Assembly: GCA_023428245.1 (NCBI GenBank)
Contig: JAEYYX010000068.1
Coordinates: forward strand, 1-64,000
Length of the DNA stretch: 64,000 bases
Direction: 5' to 3'
Origin: Pseudomonadota bacterium
GTDB taxonomy: Bacteria > Myxococcota_A > Polyangia > Polyangiales > Polyangiaceae
Shown one piece after another: positions 1-8,059 of this stretch. Numbering within the stretch: the first letter of the stretch is position 1; each line of letters begins with the position of its first letter. Both the position numbers and the translations under genes were made by a program. The notes under the pieces are model-generated. The model was not told the DNA's origin. It saw only the letters and a program-made list of their open reading frames with translations, and did no database searches.

Positions 1-60
<60 letters not shown>

Positions 61-132
61 CCGGTAACGTCAGCAGAAGATGAGTGGCGCTGAACCGCTT
101 GGCTCGCGCCCTCGACGAGACGGAGGCCTACG

Positions 133-179
133 GCGAAGGCTCTCGTCCGCTCACCCTTGAGGGCGGACGAGAGCTTCGC
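133..179. terminator. Strong hairpin downstream of ureG, possible operon-end terminator
   Basis: An 11-bp perfect stem pairs 140-150 with 163-173. It extends outward through 133-139 and 174-179 with one bulged base. It lies about 70 bp beyond the ureG stop, where the urea operon ends. There is no T-tract on the minus-strand side; on the plus side a short T-run follows at 187-191. It may act as a factor-independent stop for plus-strand transcription or as an mRNA 3'-end stabiliser for the urea operon. Confidence 0.45.
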
Positions 180-220
180 TGTGCCATTTTTGAGGCGCGT
201 TCTGGTTTTTCGTGTTGCGC

Positions 221-260
221 CGGACTTCATTCAGCTGCGCCGGACTTCATTCAGCTGCGC
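221..260. repeat. Tandem 20-bp duplication covering the ureG stop codon
   Basis: Bases 221-240 and 241-260 are identical 20-mers placed head to tail. The copy at 241-260 contains the last codons and TGA stop of ureG (minus strand); the copy at 221-240 is downstream of the stop. The UreG reading frame is not changed. It is either a small replication-slippage duplication or an assembly repeat close to the contig end. Confidence 0.8.
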
Positions 261-867
261 TTGAGCGCAGCATGCCCTCGCGGACGATGAAGTCGACGAC
301 CTTCTGAACGGAAGGTTCTTCTCGCAAGTTGGTGAACAGGAAGGGGCGTTCACCTCGCATCTTGCGCGCATCGCGCTCCATGACCTCGAGGGATGCTCCG
401 ACGTGGGGAGCGAGATCGATCTTGTTGATGATGAGAAGATCGCTCTTCGTGATCCCGGGCCCCCCCTTACGCGGCACCTTCTCCCCCCCGGCCACGTCGA
501 TGACGTAAAGAGTCAAATCGGACAGTTCCGGACTGAAGGTCGCACTCAGATTGTCTCCGCCGCTCTCGATGAAGATCACCTCAGGATGGTGACGTTCGGT
601 CATCTCGATCACAGCGTCGAGATTGATCGACGCATCCTCGCGAATCGCCGTGTGAGGACAGCCTCCAGTCTCAACACCCATGATTCGATCGGGGGACAGC
701 GCTCCGTTCTTTGTCAGAAATTCAGCGTCTTCTTTGGTGTAGATGTCGTTGGTGACGACCGCGATGTTGTAGCTGTCGCGCATGGCGCGACACAGCGCGA
801 GCACAAGCGCCGTTTTCCCAGAGCCCACTGGCCCGCCCACTCCTACCCGCAACGGTTCACGATTCAT
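247..867 (-). CDS. ureG: Urease accessory GTPase UreG
   Basis: UreG is the SIMIBI-class GTPase that delivers nickel to apo-urease within the UreD-UreF-UreG complex in the cytoplasm. The 206-residue product has the family's usual length. It has the P-loop GPVGSGKT near residues 12-19, the metal-binding CPH motif in GCPHTAIREDAS, the ESGGDNL switch region and a NKIDLAP guanine-specificity motif. It is the last gene of the urt-ure operon, 18 bp after ureF. Its stop lies inside a 20-bp tandem duplication. Identification is secure. Confidence 0.97.
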   Translation of the reverse strand: MNREPLRVGVGGPVGSGKTALVLALCRAMRDSYNIAVVTNDIYTKEDAEFLTKNGALSPDRIMGVETGGCPHTAIREDASINLDAVIEMTERHHPEVIFIESGGDNLSATFSPELSDLTLYVIDVAGGEKVPRKGGPGITKSDLLIINKIDLAPHVGASLEVMERDARKMRGERPFLFTNLREEPSVQKVVDFIVREGMLRSSAAE

Positions 868-885
868 GACTTTCGATTCCTTCGT

Positions 886-1572
886 TCAAGACCGGAAGAC
901 GCGACAATACTGCGTCTCATGGAAAGCGCTCGCCAGAGCCAGCCGCGGGCAGCTCGCGCCAATTTCGTCATCTCTGAGGGATGTCCCGATGAGCACGGCT
1001 TGCTCAATACTGGGTAAGACTCCGTCGAGAAGTTTTTGACTCGCGAGCGGTCCGAGCGGCAAGAGGCGCGCGAGCGCTGTCACATGCTGTTCAACCCAAG
1101 AATACGCGAGCAGCGTCGCCGCCTCTTCCCGCGGAACGTTATAGCACACCGCGCCGAGTGACAGGGCCTGCGCGTAGGTACGAAAGGAACGGTCCTCGAG
1201 CTCGAGCTCCGGCCAGAGCTCTTTGAGGACGCGTGCGAGTGCCCGGCCCATCTGGCCCTCCTGTTCCGCGAGCTCCCGAGTCTCACGACTCGCTCTCAGA
1301 CGCGCGCTCCAGGCGGCCGCCAGGGCGCCGTCCTGGGCCTTCCAGGCGTCGTACATGCGCAGGAAGTACGGAACCTCGAGGCGGGCGACAGGGGCCTCCA
1401 GCATCGTGACGAGGTACTCTCGCCACTCGCTTTCCCCCTTCACCCAGCCTAGCTCGACAACAGCTTCAAGTCCTGAGGAGTAGGCGAAGGCGCCCGTCGG
1501 GAGCGATTGCGATGCGAGCTGGAGGAGTCTCGCTGTGTAGGCGAGCGTCGCTCGGGGAACGCGCACATTCAT
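886..1572 (-). CDS. ureF: Urease accessory protein UreF
   Basis: UreF is the helical chaperone that bridges UreD and UreG and controls the GTPase during nickel insertion. I place the start at the ATG at 1572 (MNVRVPRATLAYTARLLQL), giving 228 residues, the usual size. The frame stays open upstream, but that part only shadows ureE. The conserved SLPTGAFAYSSGLE segment near the N terminus is the family hallmark. The start lies 4 bp after the ureE stop, so translation is probably coupled. Confidence 0.95.
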   Translation of the reverse strand: MNVRVPRATLAYTARLLQLASQSLPTGAFAYSSGLEAVVELGWVKGESEWREYLVTMLEAPVARLEVPYFLRMYDAWKAQDGALAAAWSARLRASRETRELAEQEGQMGRALARVLKELWPELELEDRSFRTYAQALSLGAVCYNVPREEAATLLAYSWVEQHVTALARLLPLGPLASQKLLDGVLPSIEQAVLIGTSLRDDEIGASCPRLALASAFHETQYCRVFRS

Positions 1573-1576
1573 GCCT

Positions 1577-2164
1577 TCATGACTCCGAAGGCTGCGCGCT
1601 CCTGAAGAGAAGGTCGGAACCAGACTCGGGGTGTACGTGGTCCGCGAGCCCCTTTTGACGCTCGTGATCGTGGTGGCCGTGACCGTGGGCGCCAGCGAGA
1701 GGGACGTGGTGGTGATGGCCGACCTCAAAAGCGACAGCGCCGTGCCCATGAGCGTAAGCGCCACCCTCCGGCTCAAAGGGCGCCTCGACGACAGTCACCT
1801 CAAACCCGAGCCGCCGCACCATATCGTCGAGCACGCTATCAACCTGATATCGGACCCAGCCTTCGCCCAGCTCTACCTTCACGTGACGATTACCGAGGTG
1901 ATACGCGACCCGAGCCTGGTCGAGCCCGCTCGCCAAGACGTTCGAGACTCGTTCAGGGAGAGCCTCGACCCGATAGATGCTCCCGTCGGCGCTCTGGAGG
2001 TGATCGCCTCCTTTGAGGCTGGTCCCGCGCTCGATGAAGATCCCGACCTCCTCGCCGGAAACGGTGTGCGTGCGCTGGCGCACGCGCTGCCTGTCATCGA
2101 ATGACAGTCGGATGACCCCGTCAGGTTGGGGAACTGGAGCGGCACGTTCGGTGAGTTCTCTCAT
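1577..2164 (-). CDS. ureE: Urease accessory nickel metallochaperone UreE with His-rich tail
   Basis: UreE binds nickel and hands it to UreG. The 195-residue protein has an N-terminal beta-rich domain (about residues 1-80), a ferredoxin-like metal-binding domain (80-150) and a strongly histidine-rich C-terminal tail (about residues 140-180) with an HHHH cluster followed by several His-Gly-His groups. Such tails store several Ni2+ ions in Klebsiella-type UreE. It lies between ureC and ureF, 11 bp from ureC. Confidence 0.96.
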   Translation of the reverse strand: MRELTERAAPVPQPDGVIRLSFDDRQRVRQRTHTVSGEEVGIFIERGTSLKGGDHLQSADGSIYRVEALPERVSNVLASGLDQARVAYHLGNRHVKVELGEGWVRYQVDSVLDDMVRRLGFEVTVVEAPFEPEGGAYAHGHGAVAFEVGHHHHVPLAGAHGHGHHDHERQKGLADHVHPESGSDLLFRSAQPSES

Positions 2165-2175
2165 TCCCGGTCACC

Positions 2176-3879
2176 TCAAAAGAGGAAGTATCGTTGTGCG
2201 AGCGGCAGCTCACGTGCAGGCTCACAGGTGAGCAGAACTCCGTCGGCGCGCACCTCGTAGGTCTGAGAGTCGACTTGGATGTCGGGGAGTGCATCGTTCA
2301 GGATCATCGAGGTCTTGCGCAGCTTGCGAATGCCGCCCACTGCGAAGGTGCGCTTTTTTAGGCCGAGCTGCTCCGCGAGACCAGCGTCCGCCGCGGCGCG
2401 CGAGAGAAAAGTCAGTGAGGTGCGGTGGCGCGCGCCTCCAAGAGCCCCAAACATAGGGCGGTAGTGCACAGGTTGCGGCGTTGGGATCGACGCGTTCGGA
2501 TCGCCCATCGGGGCCGCTACGATCATCCCTCCCTTCAAGATCAGGGAGGGTTTGGTGCCGAAGAAGGCGGGCCTCCAGAGCACGATGTCGGCGAACTTTC
2601 CGACCTCGATCGAACCGACCATATCCCCGATCCCGTGCGCGAGCGCCGGGTTGATCGTGTACTTGGCGATGTAGCGGCGCACTCGAAAGTTGTCCGCCTC
2701 CGCCGTGTCCGGGCCGAGAGCGCCGCGCTGTACTTTCATTTTGTGCGCGGTCTGCCAGGTGCGCAAAATGACCTCGCCGACCCGGCCCATGGCCTGGGAG
2801 TCCGAAGAGATCATGCTGAAAGCCCCAAGATCGTGCAGGATATCCTCTGCGGCGATCGTCTCGCGCCGGATGCGCGATTCGGCAAAGGCGATGTCCTCGG
2901 GAATTCCTGGATCCAAATGGTGGCACACCATGAGCATGTCGAGGTGCTCGTCGATGGTGTTGATCGTGTAGGGCCGCGTCGGGTTCGTCGACGAGGGGAG
3001 AACACAAGGATTCCCCGCGGCCTTGATGATGTCCGGGGCGTGCCCTCCGCCCGCGCCTTCGGTGTGGTAGGCGTGGATCACGCGATCCTTGAAGGCGGCG
3101 ATCGTCTGTTCGACGAAGCCCGACTCGTTCAGGGTGTCGCTGTGAATCGCTACCTGGACATCCTGCTCTTCGGCCACGCTCAGACAGGTGTCGATGGCCT
3201 GAGGGGTCGTACCCCAGTCTTCGTGGAGCTTGAGCCCAATGGCACCTGCTTCGATCTGCTCGAGGAGGGGCGCGGCCAAGCTGGCGTTGCCTTTGCCGAG
3301 GAACCCGAGGTTCATCGGCAGGTCATCAGCGGCCTCCAGCATGCGATGGAGATTCCAGATGCCCGGAGTGCATGTCGTCGCATTCGTGCCCGTCGCAGGA
3401 CCGGTGCCCCCACCAATCATGGTCGTCACGCCCGACATTAATGCCTCGTCGATCTGCTGTGGGCAGATGAAGTGGATGTGCGCGTCGATGCCGCCCGGCG
3501 TCGCGATCAATCCCTCTCCTGCGATGACCTCGGTGCCCGGTCCGATCACGATCGTGATGCCGGGCTGAATATCAGGATTCCCGGCCTTGCCGATGCCCAC
3601 GATCATACCGCTCTTGATTCCGATGTCGGCTTTGACGATGCCTTGGTGATCGATGATGAGAGCGTTGGTGATGACAAGGTCGACGCACTCAGCGGCCACT
3701 CGCTGACTCTGGCCCATACCGTCGCGGATGACCTTGCCCCCCCCAAACTTGACCTCTTCGCCATAGATCGTGTGGTCCTTCTCTACAGACACGAAGAGCT
3801 CCGTGTCGCCAAGTCGCACTCGATCGCCCGTGGTGGGACCAAACACTTCCGCGTAGGCCCGCCGGCTGATCGCTACCAT
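2176..3879 (-). CDS. ureC: Urease alpha subunit UreC
   Basis: This is the catalytic subunit of urease, which hydrolyses urea to ammonia and carbamate at a binuclear nickel centre. All expected residues are present at Klebsiella numbering: His134 and His136 (DAHIH), carbamylated Lys217 (GLKLHEDWG), His246, His272, Cys319-His320 on the active-site flap (MVCHH) and Asp360. Length 567 is standard. The ATG overlaps the ureB stop by one base (TAATG), showing tight translational coupling. An active enzyme is expected if nickel insertion works. Confidence 0.99.
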   Translation of the reverse strand: MVAISRRAYAEVFGPTTGDRVRLGDTELFVSVEKDHTIYGEEVKFGGGKVIRDGMGQSQRVAAECVDLVITNALIIDHQGIVKADIGIKSGMIVGIGKAGNPDIQPGITIVIGPGTEVIAGEGLIATPGGIDAHIHFICPQQIDEALMSGVTTMIGGGTGPATGTNATTCTPGIWNLHRMLEAADDLPMNLGFLGKGNASLAAPLLEQIEAGAIGLKLHEDWGTTPQAIDTCLSVAEEQDVQVAIHSDTLNESGFVEQTIAAFKDRVIHAYHTEGAGGGHAPDIIKAAGNPCVLPSSTNPTRPYTINTIDEHLDMLMVCHHLDPGIPEDIAFAESRIRRETIAAEDILHDLGAFSMISSDSQAMGRVGEVILRTWQTAHKMKVQRGALGPDTAEADNFRVRRYIAKYTINPALAHGIGDMVGSIEVGKFADIVLWRPAFFGTKPSLILKGGMIVAAPMGDPNASIPTPQPVHYRPMFGALGGARHRTSLTFLSRAAADAGLAEQLGLKKRTFAVGGIRKLRKTSMILNDALPDIQVDSQTYEVRADGVLLTCEPARELPLAQRYFLF

Positions 3880-4190
3880 TATGGATCCACCTTCCCCATG
3901 ATCTTGCCTTGAAATCCGTAGACCTCGCGACTCCCTGACAAAGCCACGAGCTCGACGGTCTTGACCTGTCCGGGCTCGAAGCGCACCGCGGTACCGGCGA
4001 TGATATTCAGCCGAAAGCCTCGGGTCTTGTCGCGTTCGAAGCGAAGTGCCTCGTTCACCTCAAAGAAGTGGTAGTGAGAGCCGACCTGTACAGGGCGATC
4101 TCCCAAGTTCGCGACCTCGACCTCGATCACCTCGCGACCGACGTTGAGCTCAAGGTCGCCTTGAGGCGTGATGATTTCTCCTGGAATCAC
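3879..4190 (-). CDS. ureB: Urease beta subunit UreB
   Basis: This is the structural beta subunit, which packs against UreC in the urease trimer. It has 103 residues and begins MIPGEIITPQG. The conserved GSHYHFFEVN motif and the terminal GYVLDP-like tail position (here FQGKIMGKVDP) fit the family. The stop overlaps the ureC start codon by one base. A separate UreA/UreB pair, rather than the Helicobacter-type fusion, is the usual bacterial layout. Confidence 0.98.
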   Translation of the reverse strand: MIPGEIITPQGDLELNVGREVIEVEVANLGDRPVQVGSHYHFFEVNEALRFERDKTRGFRLNIIAGTAVRFEPGQVKTVELVALSGSREVYGFQGKIMGKVDP

Positions 4191-4213
4191 GGGTTCTCCG
4201 TCGTAAGTTGCTA

Positions 4214-4516
4214 CTAGGGGATGGGATTGTGAACGGTGACCAGCTTGGTCCCGTCGGGGAATGTCGCCTCGACCTGGACCTCGGGGATCATCTCGGGAAT
4301 ACCGGGGAGAACCTCGTGGCGCGCGAGCACCTGCGTACCCATGGCCATGAGCTCAGCCACGCTCTTGCCGTCCCGAGCGCCTTCGAGGATCGCTGACGAG
4401 ATCAGTGCAACAGCTTCGGGGTAGTTCAACAGAACTCCTCTTGCCCGGCGCCGCTCAGCCACGATGGCCGCCATCGAAAGCAGTAGTTTGTCTTTTTCTC
4501 GCGGGGTCAGATCCAT
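4214..4516 (-). CDS. ureA: Urease gamma subunit UreA
   Basis: This is the smallest structural urease subunit, 100 residues, beginning MDLTPREKDKLLL. The ARGVLLNYPEAVALIS helix, the REG-like RDGKSVAELM segment and the C-terminal VTVHNPIP are family hallmarks. It starts the ureABC block, 37 bp downstream of ureD and 23 bp upstream of ureB. Confidence 0.98.
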   Translation of the reverse strand: MDLTPREKDKLLLSMAAIVAERRRARGVLLNYPEAVALISSAILEGARDGKSVAELMAMGTQVLARHEVLPGIPEMIPEVQVEATFPDGTKLVTVHNPIP

Positions 4517-4553
4517 TGGTCTCTCTCTTCAAATCGGCAGTGAAACTCAGCGC

Positions 4554-5408
4554 TCAGCACGCCCAGATCCGCGGGGCGACCGCGGGGCGACCACAGAACA
4601 TCGGGCGAACCGTCATCCAAATCGTGACGAACGCTCGCCAACAATCCCGAACGCTAGGCCCCACATACCGCACCACTGTCGCACCTTCGAGCTCCGTCGC
4701 ACCCAGGCCAAGCCCATGCGCAAAGTCCGAGCTCGTCGATTCACGAACGAGGGAAACCAGTCCCTCTGGCCCCCCCGCAAGGATCATGGTGCCCACAACC
4801 GGATATCCGCCGAGCCCCCAGGCTGCGGTCCGTGTTGGATCTTCGGCCGCTACGAGCAGTCGATCGAGATAGAGCGGCTGACGCTCGTGCCAAACCTCGA
4901 GGCGCTGGGAGATGCGTCCGCGGGAGAACCCCTCACCTGCAGCTGGACGTCCCAAGCACAAGATCTCCCAGCCAAAGAAGCTGGCGCCCTCTTCCAATTC
5001 GATCGAGGTTTTCGACTCGGCCAAAGCGCCCTCGAAGGCGATCACCTCTTGGGGAACCCACTCGAGGAACGCGCCCGAACCCACGCGCAGCTTCTGTTCG
5101 ACGATCGCTGTACGGCCCCCGCTTCGATAGAACTTCGTGGCGGCGGGGTTCGTGACGAGCGCCGCCGAATCCGGTTCGGTTCGGATCGAGATCGTGAGAC
5201 GATCACCACCCACGACCCCGCCTGGTGGATGAAGAAGGTAGAGGTGCGCGGTTCCGCCCTCTTCGGGATAAAATGGACGTTGAATCCGAAGAGGGCCCCG
5301 GTGCTCAACCCCAAGAACACGAGTCCTATCGCCCCGCTTCCCAAGCACGAGATCCAAGCTCCCGGCCCATCCCGCTTCGGCGCCCAAAGCCGCGCTCACA
5401 CTCTGCAT
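4554..5408 (-). CDS. ureD: Urease accessory protein UreD (UreH)
   Basis: UreD binds apo-urease and recruits UreF and UreG for nickel insertion. It is a beta-helical protein of 284 residues. Family motifs seen are LLHPPGGVVGGD, the ATKFYRS segment and the WVPQEVIAFEGA region. It lies directly after urtE (9 bp) and before ureA, so transporter and enzyme genes form one transcription unit. Confidence 0.95.
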   Translation of the reverse strand: MQSVSAALGAEAGWAGSLDLVLGKRGDRTRVLGVEHRGPLRIQRPFYPEEGGTAHLYLLHPPGGVVGGDRLTISIRTEPDSAALVTNPAATKFYRSGGRTAIVEQKLRVGSGAFLEWVPQEVIAFEGALAESKTSIELEEGASFFGWEILCLGRPAAGEGFSRGRISQRLEVWHERQPLYLDRLLVAAEDPTRTAAWGLGGYPVVGTMILAGGPEGLVSLVRESTSSDFAHGLGLGATELEGATVVRYVGPSVRDCWRAFVTIWMTVRPMFCGRPAVAPRIWAC

Positions 5409-5417
5409 CTTGGCTCC

Positions 5418-6110
5418 CTACACGACCAAATAGCGCTGGACCAGCTCCTCCGACAGGTCGCCCATCGCGCCTGCGGCAACCTTTCGGCCTCGATCCAGGA
5501 TGACAAAGTGCTCGGCGACTTTCCGAGCGAACTTGAGCTTCTGTTCGACGAGTAGGATTGTCATCCCCTCCTCTCGAAGCAGCGTGAGCACGTCTCCAAT
5601 CTGGGACACCACGTTCGGCTGAATTCCTTCGGTCGGCTCATCCAAAATCAGAAGTTTCGGATTCAATGCGAGGGCGCGACCGATGGCAAGCTGCTGTTGT
5701 TGACCTCCGGAGAGGTCACCGCCACGGCGATGGAGCATCTCCTTGAGCACCGGGAACAGCTTGAAGATGCGCGGCAGCGGATCCGGCGAATCCTTCGGGC
5801 GGCCAAGGAGACCAACCTCGATATTCTCGCGCACCGTGAGCTGCGGAAAGATTTCCCGCCCCTGAGGGACGAATCCGATCCCCCGGAGTGCGCGCTGCTC
5901 GGGTTTGTCGCTAGACACGTCCTTGTCACCAAAGACGACCTTCCCCGAGTCGACCCGGAGCAGGCCCATGATGGATTTGAGCAGCGTCGTCTTCCCGACG
6001 CCGTTGCGTCCCATGAGACAGACGGTCGAACCGCTCGGGACCGAGAGATCCACGTCCCAAAGGGTGTGGCTTTGGCCATACGATTGATTCAGGCCGGTGA
6101 CTTCGAGCAT
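5418..6110 (-). CDS. urtE: Urea ABC transporter ATPase UrtE
   Basis: This is a LivF-type cytoplasmic ATPase of the urea importer. It has 230 residues with Walker A GRNGVGKTT, signature LSGGQQQQ and Walker B LLILDEPTEGIQP. The start ATG is one base past the urtD stop. The pairing with a LivG-type ATPase and two LivH/LivM-type permeases is typical of the hydrophobic amino acid/urea uptake family. The urea specificity rests on the adjoining urtA and ure genes. Confidence 0.95.
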   Translation of the reverse strand: MLEVTGLNQSYGQSHTLWDVDLSVPSGSTVCLMGRNGVGKTTLLKSIMGLLRVDSGKVVFGDKDVSSDKPEQRALRGIGFVPQGREIFPQLTVRENIEVGLLGRPKDSPDPLPRIFKLFPVLKEMLHRRGGDLSGGQQQQLAIGRALALNPKLLILDEPTEGIQPNVVSQIGDVLTLLREEGMTILLVEQKLKFARKVAEHFVILDRGRKVAAGAMGDLSEELVQRYLVV

Positions 6111-6111
6111 G

Positions 6112-6981
6112 TCATTCTCCGAGATAAACCTCGATCACTCGGGGATCCGCTTGGACGGTGTCCATAGGTCCCTCCGAGAGCAATTTTCCTTCGTGGAGGA
6201 CGGTGACGATGTCCGTCGCGATCGAACGGACGAAATCCATGTCGTGCTCAATGACGACCACCGTATGTGCCGGAGTGAGGCTCCTGAGCAGGTCTGCTGT
6301 GCGCTCGACCTCCTGATGGGTCATGCCGGCGATGGGCTCGTCGACGAGCAGAACCTGCGGATCTTGCGCCAAGAGCATTCCGATCTCGAGCCATTGCTTC
6401 TGACCGTGGGCTAAGGTGCCGGCGAGCCTTGTCCGTTCGCCGGTGAGGCCGACTTCCTCGAGAGTTTGATCGACGCGTTCCTTGTCTGCCGCCGTGGAGC
6501 GCCCGAAGAGGCTCGCGAGGACTCCCTTGTTCGTCTTCAGAGCCAGCTCGATGTTCTCGCGGACCGTGTGCTGCGGAAAGACCGTAGGCCGTTGGAACTT
6601 CCGCCCGATGCCGCGGCGAGCGATCGTGTGCTCCGAAAGCCCTGTCAGGTTCTCAAGCTCTTCCAGGAAAAAAACCGAACCTTTGTCGGGCTTCGTCTTG
6701 CCCGTCATAACGTCCATGAGCGTCGTCTTCCCGGCACCGTTCGGCCCGATGATGCAGCGGAGCTCCCCCTTGTCGAGGATCAAGGTGAGGTCGGTCAGGG
6801 CCTTGAACCCATCGAAGGAGACCGAGATGTCATCCACGCAGAGCAGCGCCTTCTTCCGCTTCTCACGGATTTGCTGAGCTCGCTGGTCGCTGACCTTGCG
6901 CGGACTCGGGCGATCGGAGTTCTTCTCGCGGCGCGCCGCGGGAGGACTCGAAAGGGGGGCAGTAAGCGTTTCAGTGACCAT
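6112..6981 (-). CDS. urtD: Urea ABC transporter ATPase UrtD
   Basis: This is a LivG-type ATPase of the urea importer. I choose the ATG at 6981 (MVTETLTAPL), giving 289 residues and an 11-bp overlap with the urtC end; a longer frame exists but only shadows urtC. The first ~45 residues are a charged extension (RRE...KRKK) absent from generic LivG proteins. Walker A is GPNGAGKTT, the signature region is LAHGQKQWLEIG and Walker B is VLLVDEPIAGM. The HGQKQWLEI form of the signature is characteristic of UrtD. Confidence 0.94.
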   Translation of the reverse strand: MVTETLTAPLSSPPAARREKNSDRPSPRKVSDQRAQQIREKRKKALLCVDDISVSFDGFKALTDLTLILDKGELRCIIGPNGAGKTTLMDVMTGKTKPDKGSVFFLEELENLTGLSEHTIARRGIGRKFQRPTVFPQHTVRENIELALKTNKGVLASLFGRSTAADKERVDQTLEEVGLTGERTRLAGTLAHGQKQWLEIGMLLAQDPQVLLVDEPIAGMTHQEVERTADLLRSLTPAHTVVVIEHDMDFVRSIATDIVTVLHEGKLLSEGPMDTVQADPRVIEVYLGE

Positions 6982-8038
6982 GTGCCTTCTTCCTGAGCGA
7001 GCCTTGGGCCAGTCCGACGATGCCACGCGGGAGAAGCAGCGTGACGACGACGAACAATGCACCAAGGAAGAACAGCCAAAGCTCGGGCATCGCAGCCGTG
7101 AGCACACTCTTCGATCCGCTCACCAAGAACGCACCCAGGATCGGCCCGAGCAGAGTCCCGCGCCCTCCCGTAGCAACCCAGATCACCGCCTCGATCGAGT
7201 TCGACGGTTGCATCTCGCTGGGGTTGATGATGCCGACTTGAGGTACGTAGAGCGCGCCCGCGATGCCGCAGAGCATCGTCGAGAAGGTCCAGGCGAACCA
7301 CTTGTAATTCAACGTATTGTAACCGGAAAAGCGCGTCTTCGGCTCATCGTCGCGGACCGCCCTAAGCACCGCGCCGTACTTGCTGGTCACGAGGAACCGA
7401 CACGACACGTACGCGAGACCGAGCGCAATGACGCTCACGGAGAACAAAAAGGCCTTCGTCGACGGGTCGCGGAGCGAATATCCGTACAGGGTCTTGAAGT
7501 CGGTCAGGCCGTTGTTTCCACCAAAGCCTGTCTCATTGCGGAAAAACAAGAGCATGGCCGCGTAGGTGAGCGCTTGCGTGATGATCGAGAAGTAGACGCC
7601 CCTGATCCGCGAGCGAAAGGCGAAGTACCCGAACACCAATCCCACCAAGCCCGGCACAATGACCGCCATCGAGAGCGCGAACCAGAAGTTCTCGAAGCCG
7701 CGCCAAAACCAGGGAAGCTCCTTCCAATCGAGGAACACCATGAAGTCAGGGAGCTCGCTGCGATATACGCCGCCCGTTCCCACCGAGCGGAGCAAGTACA
7801 TGCCCATCGCGTAGCCTCCGAGCGCGAAGAAGAGGCAGTGTCCCAGACTCAAGATCCCGGCGAAACCCCAAACCAGGTCGACAGCAAGCGCGACCATGGC
7901 AAAGCAGCAGTACTTTCCGAGGATCAGCGCATATTGCTCAGGCACGAGCGAGGGAACGATGAAGGCGAAGATGACCATCAACGCGCCCCATATCGCCCAT
8001 CCGCGCGGGCCATGGATTTCTAAGAGTCGGCTCTTCAT
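6971..8038 (-). CDS. urtC: Urea ABC transporter permease UrtC
   Basis: This is a LivM-type inner-membrane permease of the urea importer, 355 residues, with about ten hydrophobic segments. The GFAGILSLGHCLFFALGGYA motif near residues 58-77 is the conserved LivM signature, and WVATGGRGTLLGPILGA lies near the C terminus. It is 21 bp after urtB and overlaps urtD. Confidence 0.95.
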   Translation of the reverse strand: MKSRLLEIHGPRGWAIWGALMVIFAFIVPSLVPEQYALILGKYCCFAMVALAVDLVWGFAGILSLGHCLFFALGGYAMGMYLLRSVGTGGVYRSELPDFMVFLDWKELPWFWRGFENFWFALSMAVIVPGLVGLVFGYFAFRSRIRGVYFSIITQALTYAAMLLFFRNETGFGGNNGLTDFKTLYGYSLRDPSTKAFLFSVSVIALGLAYVSCRFLVTSKYGAVLRAVRDDEPKTRFSGYNTLNYKWFAWTFSTMLCGIAGALYVPQVGIINPSEMQPSNSIEAVIWVATGGRGTLLGPILGAFLVSGSKSVLTAAMPELWLFFLGALFVVVTLLLPRGIVGLAQGSLRKKAHGH

Positions 8039-8059
8039 GAGTCTCCTGAAAAAAGACGG

